A model generated the notes under the pieces. It saw only the letters and a list, made by a program, of their open reading frames with translations. It did not search any database and was not told where the DNA came from. Shown one piece after another: positions 38,482 through 48,600 of a stretch of DNA of 64,000 nt. The position numbers and the translations under genes were made by a program. Location: contig CALVYT010000040.1 in the NCBI GenBank assembly GCA_944372345.1, forward strand, positions 1 through 64,000. The letters are read 5' to 3'. Source of the DNA: an uncultured Clostridia bacterium. GTDB taxonomy: Bacteria > Bacillota > Clostridia > Christensenellales > Pumilibacteraceae. Position 1 is the first letter of the stretch; every line of letters begins with the position of its first letter.

Positions 38482-38843
38482 TAAAAGACGTTTGTCTGGC
38501 GGCGGCGCATATGCTGGGCAGAGAGGACGAGGCGGACGCTCTGTCGGCGGGCGACGCGGAAACGTGCGGAAAATACCTGCGGCTGTATAACCTCGTGGTC
38601 AGCGAGATCGCGGAGGAGTACCGCCGCGGCGATTATGACGTTCCGCCTGCGGGCGCGGACCTGTCGGAGGACGAGGCGAAGTTCTACGGCATAAGCGCGC
38701 GCGTGCTCGCCTACGGCGTAGCCGCGGAATGTGCGGTGACGGAGGGGCTGGACGTCGCGGAGATGTGGGATACGCGGTATAAAAGCTCGATCGCGCTCGC
38801 GCCGCGCCGCCCGGTGCGGATAAGGGCGAGGAGGTTCGTGTGA
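38478..38843 (+). CDS. Head-tail connector-like protein (P22 gp4 position)
   Basis: 121 aa, ATGA overlap with the previous gene. All-helical: an N-terminal helix pair with conserved tyrosines (RLYNLVVSEIAEEY), a loop, then a second helical bundle (YGISARVLAYGVAAEC) and a basic tail. Size, helical content and position after the coat fit the adaptor ring that closes the portal in podoviruses. Function is inferred from position. Confidence 0.55.
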   Translation: MIKDVCLAAAHMLGREDEADALSAGDAETCGKYLRLYNLVVSEIAEEYRRGDYDVPPAGADLSEDEAKFYGISARVLAYGVAAECAVTEGLDVAEMWDTRYKSSIALAPRRPVRIRARRFV

Positions 38844-40192
38844 GTATCGTCAGAATGCCGTCGGGCGGGACGCGCAGGACGGTGAACAGCTTCGCGTCCA
38901 ACGTGGATATGCGCTTCGACGACGCGGTGCTGCCCGACGGTACGGCGTCGAAAGCGGAGAATTTCGACGTGTCGCGCGGCGCGCTCGTCGACGGCTGGGG
39001 CGTGGAAGTCCCCGACGAATGGGCGGGCGCGTCCTGTACGTCGCTGTGGCGGTTCACGCGCTACGACCGCGACTCGGAGGAGTACGTCCATACGGATATG
39101 TACTGCGGCACTGACGGCAAGGTGCGCTACCGCGACGGCGGCGTATGGCGGACGCTCGAAGGCGCGGAATTTTCCGCTCCGCCGTCCGCCGTCAATTACC
39201 GGCTTTACGGCGACGACTGCGTGATAATGACTTCGCCCGGCGACGATATGTGCGTGTGGGACGGCAGCGGCGCGCCGAGGCGCGTGGAAAGCCCGAGGAT
39301 AACGAGCATGGCGATGAGCGGCGAGCGTATGTTCGCGACCGTTGCGGGCGAGAGCAACGCAGTGTACTATTCGGACGACCTCGACCCGACGGAGTGGACG
39401 GCTTCGGCGACGGGCGGCGGGTTCGTGCAGCTGCTCGACGAGCGCGGGCGGTTGATGAAAGCGCTCGACTTTCTCGGCTACGTCTATCTCGTGCGCGAGT
39501 ACGGCGTGTCGAGAATGTACGGCACGGGCGACCAGAGCGGATTTTCCGTCGCCAACCTCTATGTGGCGGGCGGCGGGATATACGCGGGCGGCGCGATCGT
39601 GTGCGGCGACGTGATAATGATGACGGGCGCGGACGGGCTGTACGCGTTCGACGGCTATTCCGCTTCGCGCCGCCTGCGCGCCGTGCGGCTCGCGCCTTCG
39701 CCCGACGCGAGCGCGGTGTATTCGGACGGCAAATACTATCTCGCCGCGCGGCTGGACGATGAGTCGGACGGCAACGACGCGCTGATAGTTTACGACCTTG
39801 CCGAAAACACGTTCTCGATCTCGCATATCGCGATAAAAAGGCTGTGCAGTCTGGGCGGAGAGGTGTTCGCGGTGCTGCCCGACGGTACGGCGGGCAGAGT
39901 GACCCGCTGCGGGAGCGTGTGCGGCGCGCCGCTCGTCAAGGTCTGGGAAAGCGGACTGTCCGACTGCGGCTCGCCCGACGTCAAGACGGTATCCGAAGTG
40001 ACGCTGCGCACGGCGGGCGACGTGACGCTCACCGTCGAGTGCGACGGCAAAAGCCGGTCGTTCTCCGTCCCCGGCGGAGGGATAAGGCGCGTCCGCCCCG
40101 CGATGAGCGGCAGAGCGGTGCGGCTGCGGATAACGAGTTCGGCGGTCGGCGCGAACGTGTCGCGGCTGTCGTACACGGTCAGGAGGAGATGA
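38840..40192 (+). CDS. Beta-propeller-like tail nozzle/stopper protein (P22 gp10 position)
   Basis: 450 aa from a GTG start that overlaps the connector stop by 4 nt. The sequence is made of repeated four-strand blades (W-R-F, D-G-K-V-R-Y, Y-L-V-R-E-Y, D-G-L-Y-A-F-D-G-Y), followed by a C-terminal Ig-like domain. Size and place match gp10 of P22 (472 aa), which plugs the DNA channel. T7 gp12-type nozzles are also propellers. No enzymatic motif. Confidence 0.6.
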   Translation: MSIVRMPSGGTRRTVNSFASNVDMRFDDAVLPDGTASKAENFDVSRGALVDGWGVEVPDEWAGASCTSLWRFTRYDRDSEEYVHTDMYCGTDGKVRYRDGGVWRTLEGAEFSAPPSAVNYRLYGDDCVIMTSPGDDMCVWDGSGAPRRVESPRITSMAMSGERMFATVAGESNAVYYSDDLDPTEWTASATGGGFVQLLDERGRLMKALDFLGYVYLVREYGVSRMYGTGDQSGFSVANLYVAGGGIYAGGAIVCGDVIMMTGADGLYAFDGYSASRRLRAVRLAPSPDASAVYSDGKYYLAARLDDESDGNDALIVYDLAENTFSISHIAIKRLCSLGGEVFAVLPDGTAGRVTRCGSVCGAPLVKVWESGLSDCGSPDVKTVSEVTLRTAGDVTLTVECDGKSRSFSVPGGGIRRVRPAMSGRAVRLRITSSAVGANVSRLSYTVRRR

Positions 40193-41031
40193 TGGACAGA
40201 GCGAAAGAAGCGTACGACAAGGCGGAGAGGCTGGAACGCAGGCTGGACGGTCTCAGTTCGGGAATGACGTTCTCGTCGCTCCCCGACGGCGGGAAACTCG
40301 CGGATCTGGGCGCGGGCGCGCTCGTTTTCGTGACGGCGTCGCTGACGGGCGGCGGGACTGTGCGGCTGACTCTGGACGACGCGCTCGTCGCTTTGCTGAC
40401 CGCGCCCGGCTCTCCGTCCGCCGCCGTCACGGCGGCGGACGGGGGCGAGCTGCGCATAACTCCGGACAGCGGAACGGTCATAGACAAAGTGTCCGTTTCC
40501 GTCATCGGCGGCGCGGATTACGCGGAGGACGGCGGGGCGGGTTTGCTGCTGCGCGCGGACGAAAGCAACGGCGTTGTCCGCGCAGTGGTGACGGGCGGAG
40601 AAACGACGGTATACGTTTCGGACGGCGGGGCGTTTATCCCGGAGCGGAGGCTGGGCGAATGCACGGACGCGGACGTAGTCGCGGACGGCACGGCGGCGTT
40701 CGCTTCGGGCGGCAGGGCGTATGTGACGGACGGGAACAAGGTGCGCCCGCTCGGCAGGGGCAGGCTCGTCGCGCTGTGCCGCGACTCATACGGACTTGCC
40801 GCCGCGGTTTATGACGGGGAAAAGGTCGCCGTCGCGGCTCTGTCCGACGATCTCGTGCCGCTGCGGGTCTGCTACTGCCACGCGACCCCGACGGTGAGCG
40901 CGCTCGCGTTCGTCAAGGGCGCGGAGGAAGCGCGGCTGGTCGTGTGCGACAACGGGCGCAACGTGCTGCGGCGCGTTTCACGCGGCGGGGACGTTTACCG
41001 CCGCGTGACGGTAAAAGCGGAGGTGCTATGA
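40189..41031 (+). CDS. Beta-rich tail-associated protein
   Basis: 280 aa, ATGATG start overlapping the previous stop. A short N-terminal coiled coil (KAEYDKAERLERRLD-like) is followed by an Ig-like region and a propeller-like C-terminus with short strands and GG turns (TVYVSDGGAFIPERRL, VAVAALSDDLVPLRV). Together with the genes on either side it forms three consecutive strand-rich tail proteins. Role unknown: tail tip or host-surface contact are possible. Confidence 0.5.
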   Translation: MMDRAKEAYDKAERLERRLDGLSSGMTFSSLPDGGKLADLGAGALVFVTASLTGGGTVRLTLDDALVALLTAPGSPSAAVTAADGGELRITPDSGTVIDKVSVSVIGGADYAEDGGAGLLLRADESNGVVRAVVTGGETTVYVSDGGAFIPERRLGECTDADVVADGTAAFASGGRAYVTDGNKVRPLGRGRLVALCRDSYGLAAAVYDGEKVAVAALSDDLVPLRVCYCHATPTVSALAFVKGAEEARLVVCDNGRNVLRRVSRGGDVYRRVTVKAEVL

Positions 41032-42503
41032 CGGACGTTATGTATATACGCGCCGTAACGGCGGACGGCGCGGCGGAAAAGGCGGCGGAAATCGCGGCGG
41101 ACATATCCGCTCCGCTTTGCCGGACGCGCATTTCGGCGTACTTCCCGCCGTCCGAAACGGACGGAGAAGTGACCGCCGTCGGACTGCGCCGCGGCGACGA
41201 AACGGTACTGCCCGACTGCGAAGTCCCGCCGCAGGGCGAGGGGCTGATCGGGGCGTACGCCGAGGTGTGCGTCGGCGCGACGCTGGACGGGTGCGCTCCC
41301 GGCGGGACGGAGATGCTCGCGTCGCTTTCGGCGTTCGGCGGCTTCGGCGACGTCGGGCTGGACTGCGTGACGGCGGACGGCACGCGCTCCGCGCTTTCCC
41401 CGGCGGCGGTAACGGAGGACGGCGGCGCGACGCTTTCGGCGCAGCTTCCCGACGGAGCGGCGCTCGCGGTCGTGACTCTCGGCGAGGACTGTATCGCGCT
41501 GCCGCTGAAAGCGACGGCGGAAGAAAGCGAAACGGTGTCGTTCGCGCGCGGGGTCGCGCTCACGGAGTCCGTTTGCCGCGCGTCGGCGGAGGGAGCGAGG
41601 TCGAAGGAGTTCCCGGTTACGGTCGCGGACGTAAAGACGTACCCCGATATGCCGCCTGCGGAGCGGCTCGCGTCTTTCGGGAACGTGCTCGTCGCGTGCG
41701 GCTACGGGCTGATAAGCGCATATGTCGGCGGCAATACGGCGACGTTCCGCGCGGCGGAGAACGTCGGGGCGTTCGCGGCGGCGGACGACGGGACGCTCGC
41801 ATACGCGTCGGGCGGTCTGGTGAAGGTGTGCCGCGGCGGGGAGGATCTGTTTACCGTGCCCGCCGAAGCGGACGGGATCGCGCTGCTCGGAGAGGGCGAC
41901 GGGTTGACGGTGCATATCCTGTCGGGCGGCGGCGCGACGGGCTACGGCGCGGACGGCGCGCAGCTCTACTCGCGCGAAACGGACGCGCTTTGCCTTGCAA
42001 CGTTCGGCGGCGCTGTGTTCGAGATCGCGCCCGAGCGGGCGCGGCTGTATTCGGCGGACGGGACGAAGCTGCACGACGCGCAGACGGTATATCCCGTTAC
42101 CGGCGTGCTTTCCGCTTCTGACGGGTATGCCGTCGTCACCGTGACCGCGCCGGGCGGCTCGGAAGCGGTGTCCGTGCTCACGCCGTTTTTGCAGTCGGCG
42201 TTCGGCGCGTCCGCGGCGGGCTGCGACGGCGCGCTGATAGCGGATTACGACGGCGGTTTGCGGCTGTACGACGCGAGGAGCGTGCCCGCGCGGGAGATAT
42301 GCGCGCTCGGTTCGGCGGTATTCGCGTTCGCGGGCGCATTGTACGAAGCGGGCGCGGACGGCAGGATAACGCGCCGGGAAGCGCTGCGCGCGGCGACGCT
42401 GCTGACGATTGCGGAGGAAACGGGCGGCGCGGAGGCGGCAGGTACGGCGCAGACTTCGCCTGCCCGCGCGGCGGAGATAAAACTGACGACGGAGGTCAAA
42501 TGA
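41028..42503 (+). CDS. Large beta-rich tail-associated protein
   Basis: 491 aa, ATGA overlap with the gene before. An N-terminal domain of about 200 residues of alternating strands is followed by WD-like blades (NVLVACGYGLISAYV, GTLAYASGGLVKV, GAVFEIAPERARLYS). The composition is extreme in Ala, Gly, Asp and Val and poor in aromatic residues. No lectin, hydrolase or tailspike beta-helix pattern is visible. It may serve as the distal tail or receptor-contact protein, since no fibre gene exists in the cluster. Confidence 0.5.
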   Translation: MTDVMYIRAVTADGAAEKAAEIAADISAPLCRTRISAYFPPSETDGEVTAVGLRRGDETVLPDCEVPPQGEGLIGAYAEVCVGATLDGCAPGGTEMLASLSAFGGFGDVGLDCVTADGTRSALSPAAVTEDGGATLSAQLPDGAALAVVTLGEDCIALPLKATAEESETVSFARGVALTESVCRASAEGARSKEFPVTVADVKTYPDMPPAERLASFGNVLVACGYGLISAYVGGNTATFRAAENVGAFAAADDGTLAYASGGLVKVCRGGEDLFTVPAEADGIALLGEGDGLTVHILSGGGATGYGADGAQLYSRETDALCLATFGGAVFEIAPERARLYSADGTKLHDAQTVYPVTGVLSASDGYAVVTVTAPGGSEAVSVLTPFLQSAFGASAAGCDGALIADYDGGLRLYDARSVPAREICALGSAVFAFAGALYEAGADGRITRREALRAATLLTIAEETGGAEAAGTAQTSPARAAEIKLTTEVK

Positions 42504-42504
42504 T

Positions 42505-42774
42505 ATGGAGATAATCGCGGCGTGCATAGAGAGCGGTTGCTACTCGGCGGTGTTCGCCGTGCTGCTCGCGTTCGCGTTGCGTTCGCACGCGCGTCGGGAG
42601 AGGTATTACCGCAAGGTGATAACCGAGCTCGTCGCGGGGCTGGCGGATCTGGAACGGGTGAACGTGCGGCTGGACGAGATAAAGACGCTGTGCGCCGAGC
42701 GCGGCAAGCGTGAAAAGAGGAGAGAGTTATGCGGGTATTCGGAGCAAAGAACTTCGGCGGCGGAAGGCTCCTGA
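42505..42774 (+). CDS. BhlA/UviB-type holin-like protein
   Basis: 89 aa. One N-terminal membrane segment (about 8-27, SAVFAVLLAFAL) is preceded by a short outside part. The amphipathic charged helix that follows contains RYYRKVITELV and VRLDEIKTL. This one-TM-plus-helix plan with the DEIK ending is the hallmark of the BhlA/UviB holin family in Gram-positive phages and bacteriocin plasmids. The C-terminus overlaps the next gene by 46 nt. Confidence 0.75.
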   Translation: MEIIAACIESGCYSAVFAVLLAFALRSHARRERYYRKVITELVAGLADLERVNVRLDEIKTLCAERGKREKRRELCGYSEQRTSAAEGS

Positions 42775-42944
42775 GCGCGTTCCGTTCGGACGGAGAGGAC
42801 CGCATATACGTTCTCGAAAACGGAATCGCGACGGAGCGGAGCGCGTCCGGGTCGCGGGCAGTCGGCGGGTTTACCGCGTACTGCCGCGCGGGCGACGGGG
42901 TCGTGACGCTCGAAGGAGGAGTACCGCATTATGACGATATATGA
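42729..42944 (+). CDS. Small beta-rich protein of unknown function
   Basis: 71 aa, ATG 42729 with GGAGAG upstream, nested 46 nt in the holin-like gene. Short strands and glycine turns (RIYVLENGIATERSA) recall a fragment of a propeller blade. The overlap and SD suggest translational coupling. No family recognised. Confidence 0.45.
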   Translation: MRVFGAKNFGGGRLLSAFRSDGEDRIYVLENGIATERSASGSRAVGGFTAYCRAGDGVVTLEGGVPHYDDI

Positions 42945-43023
42945 AAAACGCCTGTTGCGCCGCAGGGTGCGTGAAGCGGGCGAACGCATTTACAGACCGG
43001 GAGGAGAAAATGGCGACGTATAG
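42931..43023 (+). CDS. Very small basic ORF bridging two cluster genes
   Basis: 30 codons starting at ATG 42931, 9 nt after GGAGGA, overlapping the gene before and the gene after by 14 nt each. The product is Arg-rich (10 of 30 residues basic). The exact 14-nt overlaps match the other junctions of the cluster, which is why I list it. It may be a coupling peptide without a function of its own. Confidence 0.4.
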   Translation: MTIYEKRLLRRRVREAGERIYRPGGENGDV

Positions 43024-43960
43024 ATCGTATCTGGAAAAGGCGGCGAAGGACGCGGAGCGCGCTTCCGCCGCGGAAAAGAAAGCGGAGCGTGCCTCCGCCG
43101 CGGAGAAGAAAGCGGAGTCCGTGATGACGGAGGAGGAGATGAAACAGGCTCTTTCCGAGATAGACGACAGGTTCGTCACCTCGGCGGACGACCTGCCCCC
43201 GCCCGTCGAGTACGACCGTATCGAATACGACGCGCCGACGGACGAGGAGATCGCCGAACAGGCGAAAGAGTCGCTCGAAGGCTACCGCGCTTCGTCCGTC
43301 GCGGAGATCCGCGACGACGCGGAAGAGCGCAGGAAGAACGCGGAGAGCGAAAAGCTCGCGGCGTCCGAGGCGGCGCGCCGCGCGGAAAAGGACGCGGAAG
43401 AGGCTTACGGCACGGCTTCGCGCTCGCTGGAAAACGACCTCATCAAGCGCGGGCTGGCGAGGTCGAGCGTGGCTGCGCAGGAGAGCGCGGCGATAGAAAA
43501 GGATCGGGCGGCAGCGGTGACGGCGGCGCGCGCGGCGGAGGACGACGAGCTCGCGCGCATAGACTCGGAGATAAACGGGCTGGAAGCGGATATGAACAAA
43601 GCCCTCGCCGCGTTCGACATAGCCTACGCCGCGGAACTGACCGAGCGCATAGCCGAACTGACCGCGGAACGCGAGGAAAAGCGCAACGAGGCGATAAAAT
43701 ACAACAACACGCTGACGGAAAAGGAGCGCGACGACGAGTTCAAGCTCATCGAAATGACGGAGGATCTCGTCGGCAAGGACGGGGAAGTCCCCGCGGACAG
43801 GCTGGCGGACTACTACGAGGCGAAGTATTCGGTACTGCGCGAGTACCTCTCGGGGCTGAGCGACGAACAGGCGCGGATAACGGTGAGGAACGATCCGTTC
43901 GTGCGCGAGTCGCTGTCCGATTATTTCTATTATATGCTGTACGACGAGTTCGGCAGATGA
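43010..43960 (+). CDS. Long coiled-coil protein, possible ejection or internal virion protein
   Basis: 316 aa from ATG 43010 with GGGAGGAG upstream. Ala/Glu/Lys/Arg-rich helices span about residues 5-45 and 85-230, with an 11-residue direct repeat AERASAAEKKA near the N-terminus. The C-terminal 90 residues form a more globular acidic helix-rich part (EYLSGLSDEQARITV). Podoviruses carry helical ejection proteins after the tail-channel genes, which fits the place here. The function is inference only. Confidence 0.5.
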   Translation: MATYRSYLEKAAKDAERASAAEKKAERASAAEKKAESVMTEEEMKQALSEIDDRFVTSADDLPPPVEYDRIEYDAPTDEEIAEQAKESLEGYRASSVAEIRDDAEERRKNAESEKLAASEAARRAEKDAEEAYGTASRSLENDLIKRGLARSSVAAQESAAIEKDRAAAVTAARAAEDDELARIDSEINGLEADMNKALAAFDIAYAAELTERIAELTAEREEKRNEAIKYNNTLTEKERDDEFKLIEMTEDLVGKDGEVPADRLADYYEAKYSVLREYLSGLSDEQARITVRNDPFVRESLSDYFYYMLYDEFGR

Positions 43961-43970
43961 GGAGGCGGAA

Positions 43971-44276
43971 ATGAAACTTACGAAAAAGACGGTTCTGGCG
44001 ATAGCGTCGTTCGTGCTTCTGCTCTTGCAGGCGCTCGGGCTGAAAATAGACGTTCCCGTCGTCAACGAGGTTATTTCGGCCGCTGCGGGCGTGCTCGTTA
44101 TGCTCGGGATCGTCAGCGATTCTTCCGGCGACCATACGGACGGCAGCCCTGCGGATGATGATTCCTCGGGCGGCGGCTCTGAGGGCGTAAGCGGCGGGGA
44201 AGAACCCGAAGAAAGCGGCGGCGAAGGGACGGGCGGCGGCGGATCCGAAGAAAAAACGGACAATAAAGCGAATTGA
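43971..44276 (+). CDS. Phage holin (phi LC3-like) with acidic linker tail
   Basis: 101 aa, ATG 43971 with GGAGG upstream. The first 48 residues have two membrane segments (about 8-25 and 30-47) separated by LKIDVPVVNEVISAAAGVLVM, matching small Gram-positive holins whose loop reads DVPV..EI and ends LLGIV.D. After that, 50 residues are Ser, Gly, Glu and Asp, unlike the short DPTT tail of the family. It is the second holin-like gene of the cluster and its last gene. The ilvC promoter begins 2 nt after its stop. Confidence 0.75.
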   Translation: MKLTKKTVLAIASFVLLLLQALGLKIDVPVVNEVISAAAGVLVMLGIVSDSSGDHTDGSPADDDSSGGGSEGVSGGEEPEESGGEGTGGGGSEEKTDNKAN

Positions 44277-44277
44277 G

Positions 44278-45386
<1,109 letters not shown>

Positions 45387-45417
45387 TCCGCAGCCGCAAA
45401 ACATTGAGCGTATAAGG

Positions 45418-45455
45418 CGCCGCCCGTCCGATCTATCGGACGGGCGGCGTTTTTT
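45418..45455 (+). terminator. Rho-independent terminator after ilvC
   Basis: 15-bp perfect stem CGCCGCCCGTCCGAT with its complement, 2-nt loop, then T6. Confidence 0.9.
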
Positions 45456-45522
45456 CCGCCGCTTTTCGCGGCGCGGCGGACGCATATATGGAAAATCCCG
45501 ATATTTTCACGGAAAATATTTA

Positions 45523-45552
45523 TTGAAAACTCCGCGGGGCGTGTAGTATATT
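45523..45552 (+). promoter_or_regulatory. Promoter of the second GH3 gene
   Basis: TTGAAA (45523-45528), an 18-bp spacer and TATATT (45547-45552). AGGAGGAAG precedes the ATG at 45615. Confidence 0.6.
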
Positions 45553-45614
45553 TTAGCTGCGGAGAAGAAACGCGGATGGCGTTTTCCGTAAAAAAATATT
45601 CAGGAGGAAGCAAG

Positions 45615-48600
45615 ATGAAGAAGAGAATGAAGACTCCCGCGTTCATAGCGATATGGACTTCCGCGGCGGTCGTTCTGCTCGCACTCGGCATAGCTTTTAT
45701 GCTGATGGCGACGACGTTTTCGAACGTGTTCGTTTCGCTGTTCAGCTGGGAGCGCGGAACGAGCGAATCCGTGCCGCTCGAAGGTACGGAAGGCTGGGAC
45801 GCGGATTACTATTCGTATGAAGCGAAATCTCTCGAAGAGGCGACGGCGAACGCAAACAAACTCGTGGAGGAAATTTCCAACGAGGGATTCGTTCTTCTTA
45901 AAAACGAATCGAACGCGCTGCCCCTCAAAGCGGGAGCGGACGGCGACACGATCGCTATGTACGGCAGAGCGAGCGTCGATCCGATACTCGGCGGATCGGG
46001 TTCGGGCAACGCGGGCAGCGCAAAGACCGTAGTGCGCCCTTACGACTCGCTGAAAGAAGAGACGTTCAAAGTGAACGAGGACGTTTATAATTTTTTCAAA
46101 GATAATTATTCCGAATACGATAAATGCGCTATCACGATGGACAATCCCGATGCGTCTACGTTTTTCATAGGCGAGATCCCCGTGAGCGCGTACAGCGGAT
46201 TTACCCCCGTGCGCACCGACGTCGCTCTCGTGTTCATCGGCCGCGGCGGCGGAGAGGGCTGGGATCTGTCCACGGATCTGAAGGAGTCCGCCAAGTCCGA
46301 AGCGTCGGTGAGCGCGATAAGCGAGAACGCGAATACGGCGGCGGAAGTCGCCAATTACGCGGACGGGCAGCACCAGCTCGAGCTTTCCAAGGAAGAGCGC
46401 GATATGATCGACTACGCGACCGCGAATTACGACAAAGTCGTCGTCGTGATCAATTCCTCGCACGCTATGGAGCTCGGCGCGCTCAAAGACGATCAGGACG
46501 TGGACGCCATGCTGTGGATAGGCTCTACGGGCGCGGAGGGCTGCCGCGCGCTCGGCAACATACTTTCGGGCGCGGTCAATCCGTCCGGCAGGCTGGTCGA
46601 TCTTTACGCGGCGGACTTCACCGCCGATCCCACGTTCCGGAACGAGGGCGTGTTCGAATATACGGGTCTGGAAGACGGATACGTCGCACAGGGCACCCGC
46701 GACACCAAAGCGTATATGATGCAGTACGAAGAGGGCATATACGTCGGATATAAATATTACGAGACCGCTTATGCTGAAGCCGAGGAGGGCGATTACGCCG
46801 GATTCGACTACGATGAAGCCGTCGTGTATCCGTTCGGGTACGGCTTGTCGTATTCGACGTTCACGCAGACCATCAAGGCGGTTTCGGAGGACGACGATAC
46901 CGTCACCGTCACCGTCGCCGTTACCAACAACTCGGAAGAACGCGACGGCAAGGAAGCCGTGCAGCTCTATTATACTCCGCCATACACGGACGGCGGCATA
47001 GAAAAAGCCGCGGTCAACCTCATCGCGATAGACAAGGTGAGCGTGCCCGCGGGGGAGACCGTAGAAACGACGCTGACGTTCGATAAAGAAGATCTCGCGT
47101 CCTACGACTATAAAAAGACGAAGGCGGAGAACGGCGGCTATGTGCTCGAAGCGGGCGAATACGAAATATCGCTCCGCACCGATTCCCATACCTATGCGGG
47201 CGGCACCCGCACGGAGTACGCCGACGGATCGGGCAATTACTTCACGTTCACGGTAAGCAGGGACGTCGTTTACGACGACGGACGCGAGAGCGACGAAGAA
47301 GCCGCGGTCAACAGATTCGACGACGTATCCTCTATGATGAAGGATACCGCGGAGAAGGGCTATGCCCGCAATTTCTCCCGCGCGGATTTCGCGGGGACGT
47401 TCCCGACCGCGCCGACCGCGGACGACCTCGACGCGAAGAATATAAAGGTCGCCGAGCAGCAGAACGGCGGCACCACGGTGTACGAGGGTCTTGCGGAGTT
47501 CGACGCGCTGACCGATCCCACGCTGGGTAACGTCGAAACGTCCGAGATATACTCGGATACCGCTCCCGTTATGGGCGCGGGGAACGGAACGATGTTCTCC
47601 GCTCTGCGCGGCAAGGACTACGAGGATACGGCGTGGGACACGCTGCTCGATAATCTGACGAAGAGCGAATACGTTTCCGGCTCGTTCAATGCATCCGCTT
47701 ACAATACGGCGAAGCTCGATTCCATAAGCAAACCCGCAACGTCCGATCCCGACGGTCCCGCGGGGATCACCTCGCTGTTCGGAGCGACGGGCTGCTGCGC
47801 CTATATGAGCGAAGTGGTGCTCGCGTCCACGTTCAACGAGGAGCTTGCGGAAGCGATGGGCGAAGCCATCGGCGAGGAAGCATATTATTACGGTAAGAAG
47901 GCTGACAGCAACGTGGGCGGCACGAACGGATGGTATGCTCCCGCGATGAACATCCACCGTTCGCCGTTTGCGGGACGCAACTTCGAGTATTACAGCGAAG
48001 ATCCCGTGCTTTCCGGCTTTATGGGCGCGGCGGTAGTCCGCGGAGCCGCGAGCAAGGGCGTGAACTGCTATATCAAACATTTCGCGCTCAACGACAGCGA
48101 GATATGGCGCACCAACAATCTCTGCGTGTGGGCTACCGAGCAGACGATGCGCGAACTTTATCTGAAACCCTTCGAGATGACGATCAAAAACAGCGAGATC
48201 GAGCTTAAATATATCGGCGATGAAGAAGGCACGGTCATGACCAAGACCGTAAAGGGCGCGTTCGCGATAATGAGCTCCTTCAACAGACTCGGCACGACGT
48301 GGGCGGGCGGCAGCTACGCGCTGATGACCGAAGTCCTCCGCAACGAGTGGGGCTTCGACGGCGTGGCGATCTCCGACTTCAACCTTTACGAGTATACCGA
48401 CGCGGATCAGGGACTTCGCGCGGGCACCGATATGCAGCTGGCGTTCGGCATACAGTATCAGGACGAGACTTCGAATACCGCCCTCACCGCCATGCGCAAG
48501 GCGTTCCATAATATGTGCTACGCCACCGTGCATACGAACGTCATGCAGGGCGTCGTTCCCGGCGCAACGTTCATATACCACCTTGCGCCGTGGCAGAGCG

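Larger units (their letters stand above)
31977..44276 (+). mobile_element. Compact podovirus-like packaging, capsid and short-tail gene cluster
   Basis: About 17 tightly packed genes, all on the plus strand except 32383-33042. The order is: HTH regulator, large terminase, terminase-small-like, Zn protein, P22-type portal, coiled coil, coat, connector proteins, beta-rich tail proteins, BhlA/UviB-type holin, small proteins, coiled-coil protein, second holin. Gene ends overlap by 4 or 14 nt throughout. I see no integrase, excisionase, replication gene, tape measure, endolysin, tail fibre or flanking att repeat. All frames are open and codon use is like the host. The cluster lies exactly between htpG and the ilvC promoter. 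It is either a reduced prophage or a domesticated particle system. The boundaries given are those of the genes. Confidence 0.75.
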
